A DNA stretch of 64,000 bases from assembly GCA_014238415.1 (NCBI GenBank), contig JABABA010000004.1:62001-126000 (forward strand), read 5' to 3'. The translations under genes were made by a program, and so were the position numbers. The stretch comes from Planctomycetota bacterium (lineage in GTDB: Bacteria > Planctomycetota > UBA1135 > GCA-002686595). The notes under the pieces are model-generated. The model saw nothing but the letters and a program-made list of their open reading frames with translations, was not told the origin of the DNA and searched no databases. Below are positions 27,348 through 36,532 of this stretch, in pieces. Position 1 is the stretch's first letter. Every line of letters begins with the position of its first letter.

Positions 27348-28985
27348 ATGAAGTCGCCGCGAACAGCGCTTCTGCTCGGGCTTCTGGCCATAGTCCTGAA
27401 TGCTCTTGATGGGACCAGCGTGGTCCATGCAGGCAAGCGTGTCTTGAGCCGAAGTAGTGTGCGTGCGGACCTGCTTGATGGGGGCACACTCGGAAAGAGC
27501 CTACGCAAGATGAATCTCGTGGGTACGGCGGCCCCCGACTTTGAGTGGGCCTGGGGTCTCAAGAACCGCGATCCACGGCTTGAGGTTCTCTCCGGCGATC
27601 AACCCAGTACTCCTGAGGCCTTGCTGGTTGGCGAACAGCTGCTGGATGGGTCGGCGTCAATGCTGGCTATTTCCCTGGCGATCGCGCCAGAGCATCTAGA
27701 AGATCCCGATCGCGGCATCCTGGCCAATGCTGATGTGAGACTGGAGAGGCCAGGCTCCGTTGCTTTGTTCCGAGGCCAGGAACTTTTGTTGCATACTCGC
27801 TGTGGAATTTCTTTGCACGGTCACGCCTTCAAATATGAGCGGGGTTGGGCCAGCTTCAAAGTCTTTCTGCGTGATGAACTCGGTCTGGCTCAACTTCCGC
27901 AGGGCGTAATCCAGAGCCCCCTTTCGAGTCCGGTCGACCGTTTCCTGGTGAGAGGTGCGTCCTTCACATCCTCAAACCTCTCATTCGAGGTAGCCAACAG
28001 GATCGGAAGCCCAGCTCCTGGAATGGAGCTCTGCCGTTTGATTCTCAATGGTGAAGATCAGGGGCTCATGTCCTTGACCGAACACTTGACCAGACGCTCC
28101 ATGGGCCGACGCTTGGGGCACGACGACTTTGATTTCTATCGTGCCCGAGGGGCTCATACAGTTCGAGATATCCAGGCTGAAGAGGCTTTGGAAGAATGGG
28201 CCCGGGAGCTCACGCCCTCAGAGTTCACCACCCAGATTGTGGGTGACCTTATCGACCTGGACAACCTTGCGCGCCATCTCTTTGCGATCATGTGGTGTGG
28301 CGTAGATGATTGGGCTCAGGGTGCACGCGTTCGAGATCGTCGTGTTGATCACCCTCGCTGGTCTTGGGTGCATTGGGACATGGATCGAGCCTTCAATCGG
28401 TCCTTTCCCGGCCAGGTTATTCGACCCTGGCAAAAGGCCGGTATGGACCTCGTTCTGGGTGTTCGTGAGGTTGAACAAGAGGGTGATAGGCCAAGGACCT
28501 TCATTGATCAGCAACATAGTCTTAGAGCCCTCTTGTTCAAGGGCATGATGGCCAACGACCAGGCCTTTCGGGATCTCTTCTTGCGGATTGCGGCCACGAG
28601 CATGAATCACCTGATTACTGAAGAGTGGATGGAGCCATTGATCTTGGAGCTTGGAGAGGGGCTTGAGGGCAAGGAGCATGGTAGGGCTATTGGGCCAGCC
28701 CGGTCCTTCATGAAACACCGCAGTCACTGGATGCGGGATGACATCTGTGCCCTGATGGGGCTTGGCCCGCAGGTTCGTATTCGCCTTCGAGCTCCCATGG
28801 GAACACAGTTGGAAGTGGATGGTCATCAGGTGGGGGCCCGGTACACGGGTTGGTATTTCCCTGGTCAGATGGTCCGCGTGACCTCTTTGGAGTCAATTCG
28901 TTGGATGGTTGATGGGGTGAGCTCTCGTGGCACTGAGATCGAGGTCGAGGCACAAGGGGATATGCTCATCTTCGCGCGGCCTTAG
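27348..28985 (+). CDS. CotH kinase family protein (secreted)
   Basis: Signal peptide; GISLHGHAFKYERGWASFKVFLRDE, LDNLARHLFAIMWCGVDDWAQG, WSWVHWDMDRAFNRS. Confidence 0.8.
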   Translation: MKSPRTALLLGLLAIVLNALDGTSVVHAGKRVLSRSSVRADLLDGGTLGKSLRKMNLVGTAAPDFEWAWGLKNRDPRLEVLSGDQPSTPEALLVGEQLLDGSASMLAISLAIAPEHLEDPDRGILANADVRLERPGSVALFRGQELLLHTRCGISLHGHAFKYERGWASFKVFLRDELGLAQLPQGVIQSPLSSPVDRFLVRGASFTSSNLSFEVANRIGSPAPGMELCRLILNGEDQGLMSLTEHLTRRSMGRRLGHDDFDFYRARGAHTVRDIQAEEALEEWARELTPSEFTTQIVGDLIDLDNLARHLFAIMWCGVDDWAQGARVRDRRVDHPRWSWVHWDMDRAFNRSFPGQVIRPWQKAGMDLVLGVREVEQEGDRPRTFIDQQHSLRALLFKGMMANDQAFRDLFLRIAATSMNHLITEEWMEPLILELGEGLEGKEHGRAIGPARSFMKHRSHWMRDDICALMGLGPQVRIRLRAPMGTQLEVDGHQVGARYTGWYFPGQMVRVTSLESIRWMVDGVSSRGTEIEVEAQGDMLIFARP

Positions 28986-29010
28986 GTCTAGGATCGACGC
29001 TTCTCCGCGC

Positions 29011-29027
29011 TAGACTGGGGCACCTTC
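29011..29027 (+). promoter_or_regulatory. Candidate -10 element TAGACT, 11 nt upstream of the ATG at 29028
   Basis: CGCTAGACTGGGGCACCTTCATG. Confidence 0.35.
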
Positions 29028-29789
29028 ATGGCCCAGAGCAACGCACAGGCCCAGATCGAGCTGCACAAGGAGCTAGCACCGCGCTACGCCTTTCGCTATT
29101 CGTTTCCTTTCTCCCGGCGCTTCCAGCAGGATTGGCACGCGGAGATGATCTCTCATGTGCCCTCCGGCGCCCAGCGCATTTTGGACCTGGGATGTGGCAC
29201 GGGTTTTTTCCTGGCCGAGTTGGAGGCTCAGCATCCTGGAGCGGTTGGCCTTGATATCTCCCATGCCATGTTGAGGGTCTCGGACCAGTATGTGCCTGGT
29301 GTTCGGCTGGTGACTGGTGATGCGGAGAAGCTGCCCTTTCAGCCGGCCGCCTTCGATGTGGTTTTTTGCAAGGGCAGTCTTCATCACGTGCGCGATCATG
29401 TTGGGTTCTTGACCCATTGCAAGAATGGGTTGGGAGGTCAAGGGGTCTTGATCATGAGCGAACCCTGCAATGACAATCCCTTCATCCGTTGGGCCAGGGC
29501 TCTGATGTATCGCAAGTCCCCGCATTTTGATGTTGGGGATCAGGGGTTCACTCGCAGTGGGATCATCAACCTCTGCGAACAGGCAGGTTTTGAGGTGGTG
29601 CTGGCCAAGAAGTATGGCATTTTTGCATATGTCTTTGCGGGTTTCCCAGACCACGTGGGGATTCTGCGCTACCTGCCAGGAAACGATCTCTTGACGCGCT
29701 TCTTTCTGGCACTTGATCGGGTGCTATGTGCGTTGCCGGGGTTCTCCTTGCTGGGGTTCCATATTGTGATCGTAGCTCGACCGCGTTAG
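29028..29789 (+). CDS. Class I SAM-dependent methyltransferase (type 11)
   Basis: RILDLGCGTGFFLAELEAQHPGAVGLDIS, VRLVTGDAEKLPFQPAAFDVVFCKGSLHHV. Confidence 0.9.
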   Translation: MAQSNAQAQIELHKELAPRYAFRYSFPFSRRFQQDWHAEMISHVPSGAQRILDLGCGTGFFLAELEAQHPGAVGLDISHAMLRVSDQYVPGVRLVTGDAEKLPFQPAAFDVVFCKGSLHHVRDHVGFLTHCKNGLGGQGVLIMSEPCNDNPFIRWARALMYRKSPHFDVGDQGFTRSGIINLCEQAGFEVVLAKKYGIFAYVFAGFPDHVGILRYLPGNDLLTRFFLALDRVLCALPGFSLLGFHIVIVARPR

Positions 29790-29876
29790 GGCTTCCTGAG
29801 GACAGAGGGGTCAGGACCTGACTGCACGCCATCTGAGTCGGACAGCCAGGGTCTTTTGCATGGCCTTTGTGGCGAT

Positions 29877-30362
29877 TCAAGAACTGTCGCGGTGACCTTC
29901 CACGCCGGTGCACTCGATCCCGTTGCGCTTGAGCAGGGCTGTCGTGACTCCAGGTCCGGGCACCGCAATCCCGTCCACATGGGTGGTGCAGACCCCGCAC
30001 GATGGCGATCGTTCCTTGAGGAAGGCGCGGGTCAGTTGGTGTTCCTGGCAGAGTTCAAGAGCTCCTCGTGCTCCTGCCATGAACTCATCCGTCACATTCC
30101 TGCCCTCTGCGGTTCGAAGACCAGTCTCGCCATCCAAGACCGCTGACGCGTCGTCCCTCTCTATCCAGGCCGCAGGCCGTGGAGTCGACAGGCCTCCATG
30201 CTCTTCGGGACAGAATGGCACCGCCCTCATACCCTCTTGAGTCAATTGCTGCTCCAGGGCCCGATCCCGGTTGTGCCCCCCGTCATAGCGGCAGGTCTGG
30301 CCGAGCAAGCAGGCGCTGACCAGGACCTCCTGGAGGGGAACTTTCGTGGGATCCGCAGACAT
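29877..30362 (-). CDS. DUF523 family protein
   Basis: VSACLLGQTCRYDGGHN, PFCPEEHGGLSTPRPAAW, LKERSPSCGV. Confidence 0.9.
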   Translation of the reverse strand: MSADPTKVPLQEVLVSACLLGQTCRYDGGHNRDRALEQQLTQEGMRAVPFCPEEHGGLSTPRPAAWIERDDASAVLDGETGLRTAEGRNVTDEFMAGARGALELCQEHQLTRAFLKERSPSCGVCTTHVDGIAVPGPGVTTALLKRNGIECTGVEGHRDSS

Positions 30363-30374
30363 GACCCCATCCTA
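30363..30374 (-). promoter_or_regulatory. Candidate -10 element TAGGAT, 6 nt upstream of the ATG at 30362
   Basis: Minus strand GGGACTAGGATGGGGTCATG. Confidence 0.45.
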
Positions 30375-30547
30375 GTCCCTCCTGTGGCCGCCATAGCAAG
30401 TTCAGGCGCACAGCACCACTTGACGGCAAACGGGGCCCGCTCCTATCCTCTTGCCCCTTCTGTTGCGAGGCTGGTTACGGCTGCCGGCAGAAGGGGTAGC
30501 CTCAGGGTCCCCAAGAGCCCGTTTCACCCCCCCCAGAGTTTCGCCCC

Positions 30548-31645
30548 ATGCGCCCGGTCCAAGTCCTATTCCTTCCTCTTGCTCTCGTTCTTCTGCCCTC
30601 TCTTCAGGCGGACACGATTCATCTGACTGATGGCACTTCGATTGAGGAGGTAAAGGTCAAAGAAGAGACTCTGCAGGGCGTGACCTACAAGGAAGGGCGT
30701 GAGGAGACTTTGGTGCAGAGTAATCGCATCCGCTCGATCACCTTCAGTCCCTTGCCGGCATTGATTGACCGTGCGGAGGCGGGTCTTGATGAGGATCAGT
30801 ACATGGGTGCGGTGATGGGCTACGAGGAGTATATCGCCCAGAACAGCGAGCCCGAGCGCAAGTATCCCTGGGCTCTGCCCTATGCCTATTATCGTGTGGT
30901 TGAACTGCAGCAGACCATGCGTGAATGGGATGCGGTGGTTGTCGCGGTTGATCGCTTGCTGCTCAAAGCAGGGACCTCGCGGTATGCACCTCTGGCGATG
31001 ATCAAGAAAGCAGAAGCACTCTATGATGGGGGCAAGCCCAAGCAAGCCATCGCAGTCCTTGATGAGCTGACCCAGTTGAGCAAGAGTGCCCAACTCGGTG
31101 GGCGCTGGGATATTGAGGCCGACTTGCGCCGGTTGCTATTTGACACCCGCCTGAAAGGGCAGGAGCGAGTCAGGAAGCTCGAAGCGGTGTCCTCTCGTGC
31201 GGGCGGTCTGTACAGGTCCGCCTGGGGCCGAGCTGAAGTGGCTATTGGCGAGAGCCTGCTCAAGGACAACGATCAGGCAGGTGCCGAGAAAGTCTTCCGT
31301 GCGGTCATCAAGGAAGACGGTTCTGATCGATACTCTCGTGCTGCTGCCTGGTCAGGTGTGGGCGCCTGTTTGTTCAACCGAGCCGCTGCCGCTACCGAGG
31401 CTGGTGAGGACGGGGCAGCGGCCATCTGCCGCGAGTCGGCCTTGGCACACATGCGTGTGTTGGTGCTTTATCGTGACCAGACTCGGTTCCTTTCCGGGGC
31501 GCTTTATTGGGCTGGTCGCAGCTTTGATCTGATTGGCGATGAGGAGAGTGCCGATAGGGCTCAGCGGCTCTATCGCAAGGTGATTCGTAATCACAAGGGG
31601 ACGCGTTGGGCTGAAGAGGCCCGAGCGTTCTACAAGAAGCGCTGA
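30548..31645 (+). CDS. Secreted TPR-repeat protein
   Basis: Signal peptide MRPVQVLFLPLALVLLPSLQA then DTIHLTDGTSIEEVKVKEETLQGVTYKEG and TPR-like helices. Confidence 0.65.
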   Translation: MRPVQVLFLPLALVLLPSLQADTIHLTDGTSIEEVKVKEETLQGVTYKEGREETLVQSNRIRSITFSPLPALIDRAEAGLDEDQYMGAVMGYEEYIAQNSEPERKYPWALPYAYYRVVELQQTMREWDAVVVAVDRLLLKAGTSRYAPLAMIKKAEALYDGGKPKQAIAVLDELTQLSKSAQLGGRWDIEADLRRLLFDTRLKGQERVRKLEAVSSRAGGLYRSAWGRAEVAIGESLLKDNDQAGAEKVFRAVIKEDGSDRYSRAAAWSGVGACLFNRAAAATEAGEDGAAAICRESALAHMRVLVLYRDQTRFLSGALYWAGRSFDLIGDEESADRAQRLYRKVIRNHKGTRWAEEARAFYKKR

Positions 31646-31868
31646 ATTCCCGGCCGTTGGTTTGGAAAAGGTCAGCTCAGCAGCTGCCCCAGTCAGAATC
31701 ACCCGCGGACCTGCTCGGTTTCCGGCTATTTTCTTGGTGCCGGGAAAGAGACGAGGCAAGGGCTCTGATGAGCGTTTCGGGAAGCTTCACTGGCAGATTG
31801 GGCCCCTCGTATCCACTCTTTCGGGGTGGCTGGGGTGACACCTGCTGCTGGCCTGGGTCGCGGGTCAG

Positions 31869-32591
31869 ATGAAAACCCAATGTGATTGTGGTCTCTTGCC
31901 CTGCATGAAGACCAATTCGAATCTCACCGAGGCGGAGTCCGTAGAGCCTCCCCGCGCACCAAGGGTCTCCGAGTGGGAGAGCTATACTCAACAGCATTCG
32001 TGGCTCGTGGGCCGTCTCGTAGCGGGTGGTTGCCACAAGCAGGATGCAGAGGATGTGGCTCAGGAGGCTCTCATGAAGGCCTGCCTGCGCACCCGAGAGG
32101 GCCGCGACTTGCACAGGAAGGAGGGTTGGCTGTTGGTCGTGGCCCGGAACATCGCTCGCGACCGTGTGCGGCGCTCGCGTCCTTTCGAAAGGAATACGGT
32201 GCAATTCGAGAACATCGAACAGGTCGATCCCTCGGCCTCTCTGATTGAAGAGAAGCGCCCCGAAATCCGCGCCGAGCGAGTCTCCAGCCTGTTACGCAAG
32301 ATGTTTGAGGCCTACTGCAGCTTGCGTGATCGAGATCGAGTCGTGCTTTGTGCATGGTGCCTTACAGAGGGTGATGCGGGACGTACCGCCAAGGCTCTCG
32401 GCCTGCGCCGCAAGGCGATCAAGGTGTGTATCTTCCGGGCTCGTCAGCGCCTGCACAGGCGCCTGGTGCGGCAAGGAGGTGAGGACCAGGTCCCGGGACT
32501 GGACCAGATGTTGCGGCTTACCCGCCGGGTGCAGGCGCCTTCCAAGGGGCATGTACACGGCGACGGGGGGCTACAGTGCGCCGATGGCTGA
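31869..32591 (+). CDS. ECF-type RNA polymerase sigma factor
   Basis: Region 2 QDAEDVAQEALMKACLR...KEGWLLVVARNIARDRVRRSR; region 4 GDAGRTAKALGLRRKAIKVCIFRARQRLHRRL. Alternative start 31905. Confidence 0.8.
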   Translation: MKTQCDCGLLPCMKTNSNLTEAESVEPPRAPRVSEWESYTQQHSWLVGRLVAGGCHKQDAEDVAQEALMKACLRTREGRDLHRKEGWLLVVARNIARDRVRRSRPFERNTVQFENIEQVDPSASLIEEKRPEIRAERVSSLLRKMFEAYCSLRDRDRVVLCAWCLTEGDAGRTAKALGLRRKAIKVCIFRARQRLHRRLVRQGGEDQVPGLDQMLRLTRRVQAPSKGHVHGDGGLQCADG

Positions 32592-33154
32592 TTCTCCCGT
32601 TGTTGGCCCTCGCTGTTCTTCCGGTACGGTGGCACGGAGGCGAATCAAGGGCGTCCTTGCGGCCCCAACCTCATCTGCGGGTGCGTACTCGTGTGGCGGC
32701 TCGTGCAGGGAACAAGGCTGCGCCCCTGGAACTGGTGGAACAAATGCTCGAGTTGGAGAGCAGCAACGGTCTCGACGGCGCTCTAGCGGCTGAATGGCTT
32801 TTAATTGGACGTTTGTTCGGGTACCTGGGGCATCAAGAGGCTGCACAGATCGTCTTCCGCTGGGTCGAGTGCCGTGCGAGGGAAGGTGGATGGCGTGCGC
32901 GCGCGGCTCATGAGGCGCTTAAACTGCTTGCGCGCACCCCGAACACCGTAACCAGCGAGGATTGGGTTGCTCTGGGGCTGGCACACGCCCTACCGGAGGA
33001 GTTGATCGAGCAAGTTGCAGTGAGATGTGCCAAAAAAGGGGACTCGCTCTCGCGAGAGAGCCTCTTGCAGGCAGTTGAGAAGCGGCGCACGGGGGATAAT
33101 GGATGGAATCCACCTCGCTTGCGTCGAGAATTACGTGTTCTGCTGGGTGACTAG
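32576..33154 (+). CDS. Secreted helical protein of unknown function, overlapping the ECF sigma gene
   Basis: GTG start inside the sigma 3' end; signal peptide MRRWLILPLLALAVLPVRWHGG; alpha-helical body. Confidence 0.5.
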   Translation: MRRWLILPLLALAVLPVRWHGGESRASLRPQPHLRVRTRVAARAGNKAAPLELVEQMLELESSNGLDGALAAEWLLIGRLFGYLGHQEAAQIVFRWVECRAREGGWRARAAHEALKLLARTPNTVTSEDWVALGLAHALPEELIEQVAVRCAKKGDSLSRESLLQAVEKRRTGDNGWNPPRLRRELRVLLGD

Positions 33155-33748
33155 CACCTAATCACATGGTTGTGAGGGTGTTGTGTCGTGCGGACAGCGT
33201 GCAATTTGTCTGCAAGCGACAAGTGTGGCACGAAAACTGCATCATGGAAGAAGATATCGTGCTGGTGCGCCAGTTATTGGCCTCCAGGTTTCAGCTTTTG
33301 CAGCCATGGCTCGTCCATAGACCCAAGAATTTTTTCATTCCAATCGCAATCGATCCTTTCGTTGGGGCTTTTGTTGGGGTATGAAACATGTTCTCTGGTG
33401 ATCTGAGTCTTCACCTTCAGGTGTTGCGTCATGCGTAACGCAGGGAGCGAAGACGAGGTGACCTGGGGAAAGCCACAACATCGGATGGGGCGGCCTTGCC
33501 ATTTGGAGAGGTCGTCCCGTCTTATGTTTGCAGGGCAAGTTTCCTGTTGTGGCCTGTTTGCCTTGGTGCCGAATTCAACCCTAGAGGCCTGTTGGAGGCC
33601 AAATGGGGATGATTTGCAGTTCAGCCGATTGTCAGTTCGAACTCTGCTCAAGCCAGGAGCGTGGTTCACTGGGCCGCTGGATGAGCAGGCGAGGAAAGAG
33701 GCAAACTAACCCGCGAGATGTGAAGAGCCTTCGTTTGGCCCGGGTCTT

Positions 33749-35050
33749 CTAGCGTCCGACGCCGTGATATTTGAAGCCCATCTTCTCCAGAGTTTCCTTG
33801 GGCCAGACGTTCCGTCCGTCGAAAATAATTGGCTGATTGAGCCCTTTTTGGATCGCTTCGAAGTCTGGTCTGCGAAATTCGTTCCATTCCGTCACCAGGA
33901 TAAGGGCATCGGCTCCATCTATTGCGCTCATGGGGTTCGGAGCGTACGTGATGCGGTCCCCAAGATGATGTTGACGGCAAAAGTCCATGGCCTCGGGGTC
34001 GTGAGCGGTGATCGTGGCTCCAGCGGCCAATAATTCTTCGATTACAACCAAAGAAGGAGCCTCGCGCATGTCATCCGTATTGGGTTTGAATGCCAGGCCC
34101 CAGATACCGAAGCGCTTGCTGGACAGATCTGCGCCGAATTCGGCTTTGACCTGGCGTACCAGAAGGTGTTTCTGGTCCTCATTGACCGCTTCTACTGAGC
34201 GTAGAACTTTGAAGTCCAGATCGTATTTGCCCGCCGTGCTGACCAGAGCCTTGACGTCCTTGGGAAAGCATGAACCACCATAGCCAACTCCTGCGAAAAG
34301 GAATCTTGAGCCGATGCGCTCATCAGAACCGATTCCAGCGCGTACCTGGTCGATGTTGGCCCCGACCTTTGCGCACAGGCTGGCGATTTCATTCATGAAA
34401 GAAATGCGCGTGGCCAGCATGGCATTTGCCGCGTACTTGGTTAGCTCGGCTGAAGGCACGTCCATCTGCAGGATCGGATTGCCTGTGCGCACAAAGGGCT
34501 CATAGAGTTCAGCCATTATACGTGCCGCGCGGTCGGAGTTCGCACCGATGACCACCCTGTTGGGCTTGAGGAAGTCTCCGATGGCAGCGCCCTCTTTCAG
34601 GAACTCCGGGTTTGAGACCACATCGAAGGGGTGCAGGGCCACTTCTTCAATGGCTCGGGTCACTTTTTCGGCGGTGCCTACGGGGACCGTTGACTTGTTC
34701 ACGATGACTGCATAGCCGGTCATGTTCTCGGCAATCAAGCGCGCGGCGGCCAGCACGTACTTCACATCTGCGCCGCCGTCTTCACCTGGTGGCGTGCCTA
34801 CTGCAATGAAGACTACCTGGGCATTCGGGATGCCTTGGGCATAGTCGGTGGTGAAATTCAGGCGCGAGTCGCGCATGTTTCGATGCAGCAGTTCTTCTAG
34901 GCCAGGTTCATAGATGGGGACCTTGCCCTCATTCAGGTCATCAATCTTGGTCTGGTCGATGTCGATGCAGGTGACGGTATTTCCGCTTTCCGCGAAGCAG
35001 GTGCCCGCGACTAATCCGACATATCCGGTTCCAACAACAGCAATGCGCAT
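33749..35050 (-). CDS. ugd: UDP-glucose 6-dehydrogenase family
   Basis: MRIAVVGTGYVGLVAGTCFAESGNTV, GVGYGGSCFPKDVKAL, FGIWGLAFKPNTDDMREAPS. Confidence 0.95.
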   Translation of the reverse strand: MRIAVVGTGYVGLVAGTCFAESGNTVTCIDIDQTKIDDLNEGKVPIYEPGLEELLHRNMRDSRLNFTTDYAQGIPNAQVVFIAVGTPPGEDGGADVKYVLAAARLIAENMTGYAVIVNKSTVPVGTAEKVTRAIEEVALHPFDVVSNPEFLKEGAAIGDFLKPNRVVIGANSDRAARIMAELYEPFVRTGNPILQMDVPSAELTKYAANAMLATRISFMNEIASLCAKVGANIDQVRAGIGSDERIGSRFLFAGVGYGGSCFPKDVKALVSTAGKYDLDFKVLRSVEAVNEDQKHLLVRQVKAEFGADLSSKRFGIWGLAFKPNTDDMREAPSLVVIEELLAAGATITAHDPEAMDFCRQHHLGDRITYAPNPMSAIDGADALILVTEWNEFRRPDFEAIQKGLNQPIIFDGRNVWPKETLEKMGFKYHGVGR

Positions 35051-35140
35051 GGGGTTATTCTCCCGGTGGGGGGGGGGATTCCTTCCTGGGGGTCCATAGG
35101 TTATCGTCTTGGGGCGGGTTTCCCACCCGTCAGCTTCCTG

Positions 35141-35217
35141 GGGCGATTAGCTCAGCTGGTTAGAGCGGCTCGTTTACACCGAGTAGGTCGGGGGTTCGAG
35201 TCCCTTATCGCCCACCA
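35141..35217 (+). tRNA. tRNA-Val (anticodon UAC), CCA encoded
   Basis: GGGCGATTAGCTCAGCTGGTTAGAGCGGCTCGTTTACACCGAGTAGGTCGGGGGTTCGAGTCCCTTATCGCCCACCA folds as a cloverleaf; loop TTTACAC. Confidence 0.97.
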
Positions 35218-35242
35218 GGAAGCGGGGCACTGGTATAGGTCT

Positions 35243-36430
35243 TCAGCGGGCCGGTTCCGACTCTGGGTCCAGCAACCAGGCCTGGTGCCCCTCCTCCAGA
35301 CGCCCTATGGCCAGGATCGCCCGGCGGCTCCCTCGCCCCCGAAAACGCCGGGCCAGCACTTCTGCGGGGTCCGGATGACCTCGTTTCCAAATCTCCAAGG
35401 GGCCCACATCGTGGTCAGCCAGCATGCGGCGCACCCGCCGTGGGTCAGCCCGGGTGCTGGCAAGGACCCGTCTGCACTTGAAGAAAGGAGAAGAGGGCTG
35501 CTCTTCGCCCCCGACCCAGGCCAGCTGAGGAGCTAGGGGGCGCAGGCCGTGGCGGCTGGCCTCGAGTTCGAGCAGGCCACTGCGAAGGAGGGCGGGATCG
35601 GGATTGGCGAGCCAGTCAATGCTCTGCACATGCCTGGGGTCCATGGGGGCCATCCTGATCGGTTCGCCTTCAAGAACCTCCTCACTTTTGCCACCTGTGA
35701 GGGCAACCACTCGACGAGGGGGGCCGTCCCATGCTGCAAGTCCACTGAACAGTGCGACTTCTTTCAGTTCGCGCTCGAAGCTGACCCAGCAGAGGGTGCC
35801 AAAACTGAGCAGGTCTTCCGTCGGGGTCAGTGAGGGGGGGAGCTTCAGGCATCCCATTCCCGCCTGCTTGAGGACCTCCAGGCACTTCTCCATGGAAGGG
35901 GACCAGGTATCGGGATCCAGACTGCGCCGGTTGTTCTTACGCCGATCCGGATCGATCAGAACTCCCGCAGGACGCGCAGCGCGCTCAGTGGCATCGCAGC
36001 GCAGTACAAGGGAGCGCGCCCCGGGACTTGCAACTTCATTTAGATTGTGCGCCGCACAGGCAACAGTTCTTGGATCCAGATCGCTTGAAATCAGGTTTTG
36101 ACCTTGATCCAGAAGGGCCAGGCTGTCTGCTCCAAGGCCGCAGGTAGCGTCCCAAAGTGGTCCCCGAGCAGGGGTCCTGGTCAGTTCGCGAGCGCGCCAG
36201 GCAGCGACCATTGGATGGGTTGCTTGCTCAAGTCCCTTGCGTGTCAATAGTAGGAATCGATTGTCTCCGCGTTGGCTGAAAGCTCTGCGGCGCAGGAAGT
36301 ACTGTTCGCTAGCTGCTAAAGCCTGTTCGACACTTAGGGTTTTCCGCAATAAAGATGCGACTTCAAGATCTGTTGCATTTTTTGGAAGATCGTCCAAGAA
36401 ACGCAACGCCCTGTGTCCGAGGATGGTCAT
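35243..36430 (-). CDS. Class I SAM-dependent methyltransferase with THUMP-like domain
   Basis: LWDATCGLGADSLALLDQGQNLISSDLDPRTVACAAHNL, VLIDPDRRKNNRRS. Confidence 0.75.
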   Translation of the reverse strand: MTILGHRALRFLDDLPKNATDLEVASLLRKTLSVEQALAASEQYFLRRRAFSQRGDNRFLLLTRKGLEQATHPMVAAWRARELTRTPARGPLWDATCGLGADSLALLDQGQNLISSDLDPRTVACAAHNLNEVASPGARSLVLRCDATERAARPAGVLIDPDRRKNNRRSLDPDTWSPSMEKCLEVLKQAGMGCLKLPPSLTPTEDLLSFGTLCWVSFERELKEVALFSGLAAWDGPPRRVVALTGGKSEEVLEGEPIRMAPMDPRHVQSIDWLANPDPALLRSGLLELEASRHGLRPLAPQLAWVGGEEQPSSPFFKCRRVLASTRADPRRVRRMLADHDVGPLEIWKRGHPDPAEVLARRFRGRGSRRAILAIGRLEEGHQAWLLDPESEPAR

Positions 36431-36532
36431 TAAGAGAGAAGAGAACGATCTGCGAGAGTCGACCTCAAGAGAGAGCGCAAGCGTTTGTGCTGAGGTGCGT
36501 TGGCCGCAGAAAAACTAAAGGAGAATATCAAC

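Noticed and set aside
29810-29822. Palindrome GTCAGG-A-CCTGAC between convergent genes
   Set aside because: Single-nucleotide centre makes it a poor hairpin; could be an operator or chance, with no second copy noticed.
33277-33602. MITE with 10-bp terminal inverted repeats
   Set aside because: TTGGCCTCCA/TGGAGGCCAA are perfect, but I see no flanking target-site duplication or extended TIR; kept only as a structured-region hypothesis.
33274-33669. 131-aa minus-strand ORF in the large intergenic region
   Set aside because: No signal peptide, recognisable domain or convincing ribosome-binding context; treated as non-coding, though a short real peptide cannot be excluded.
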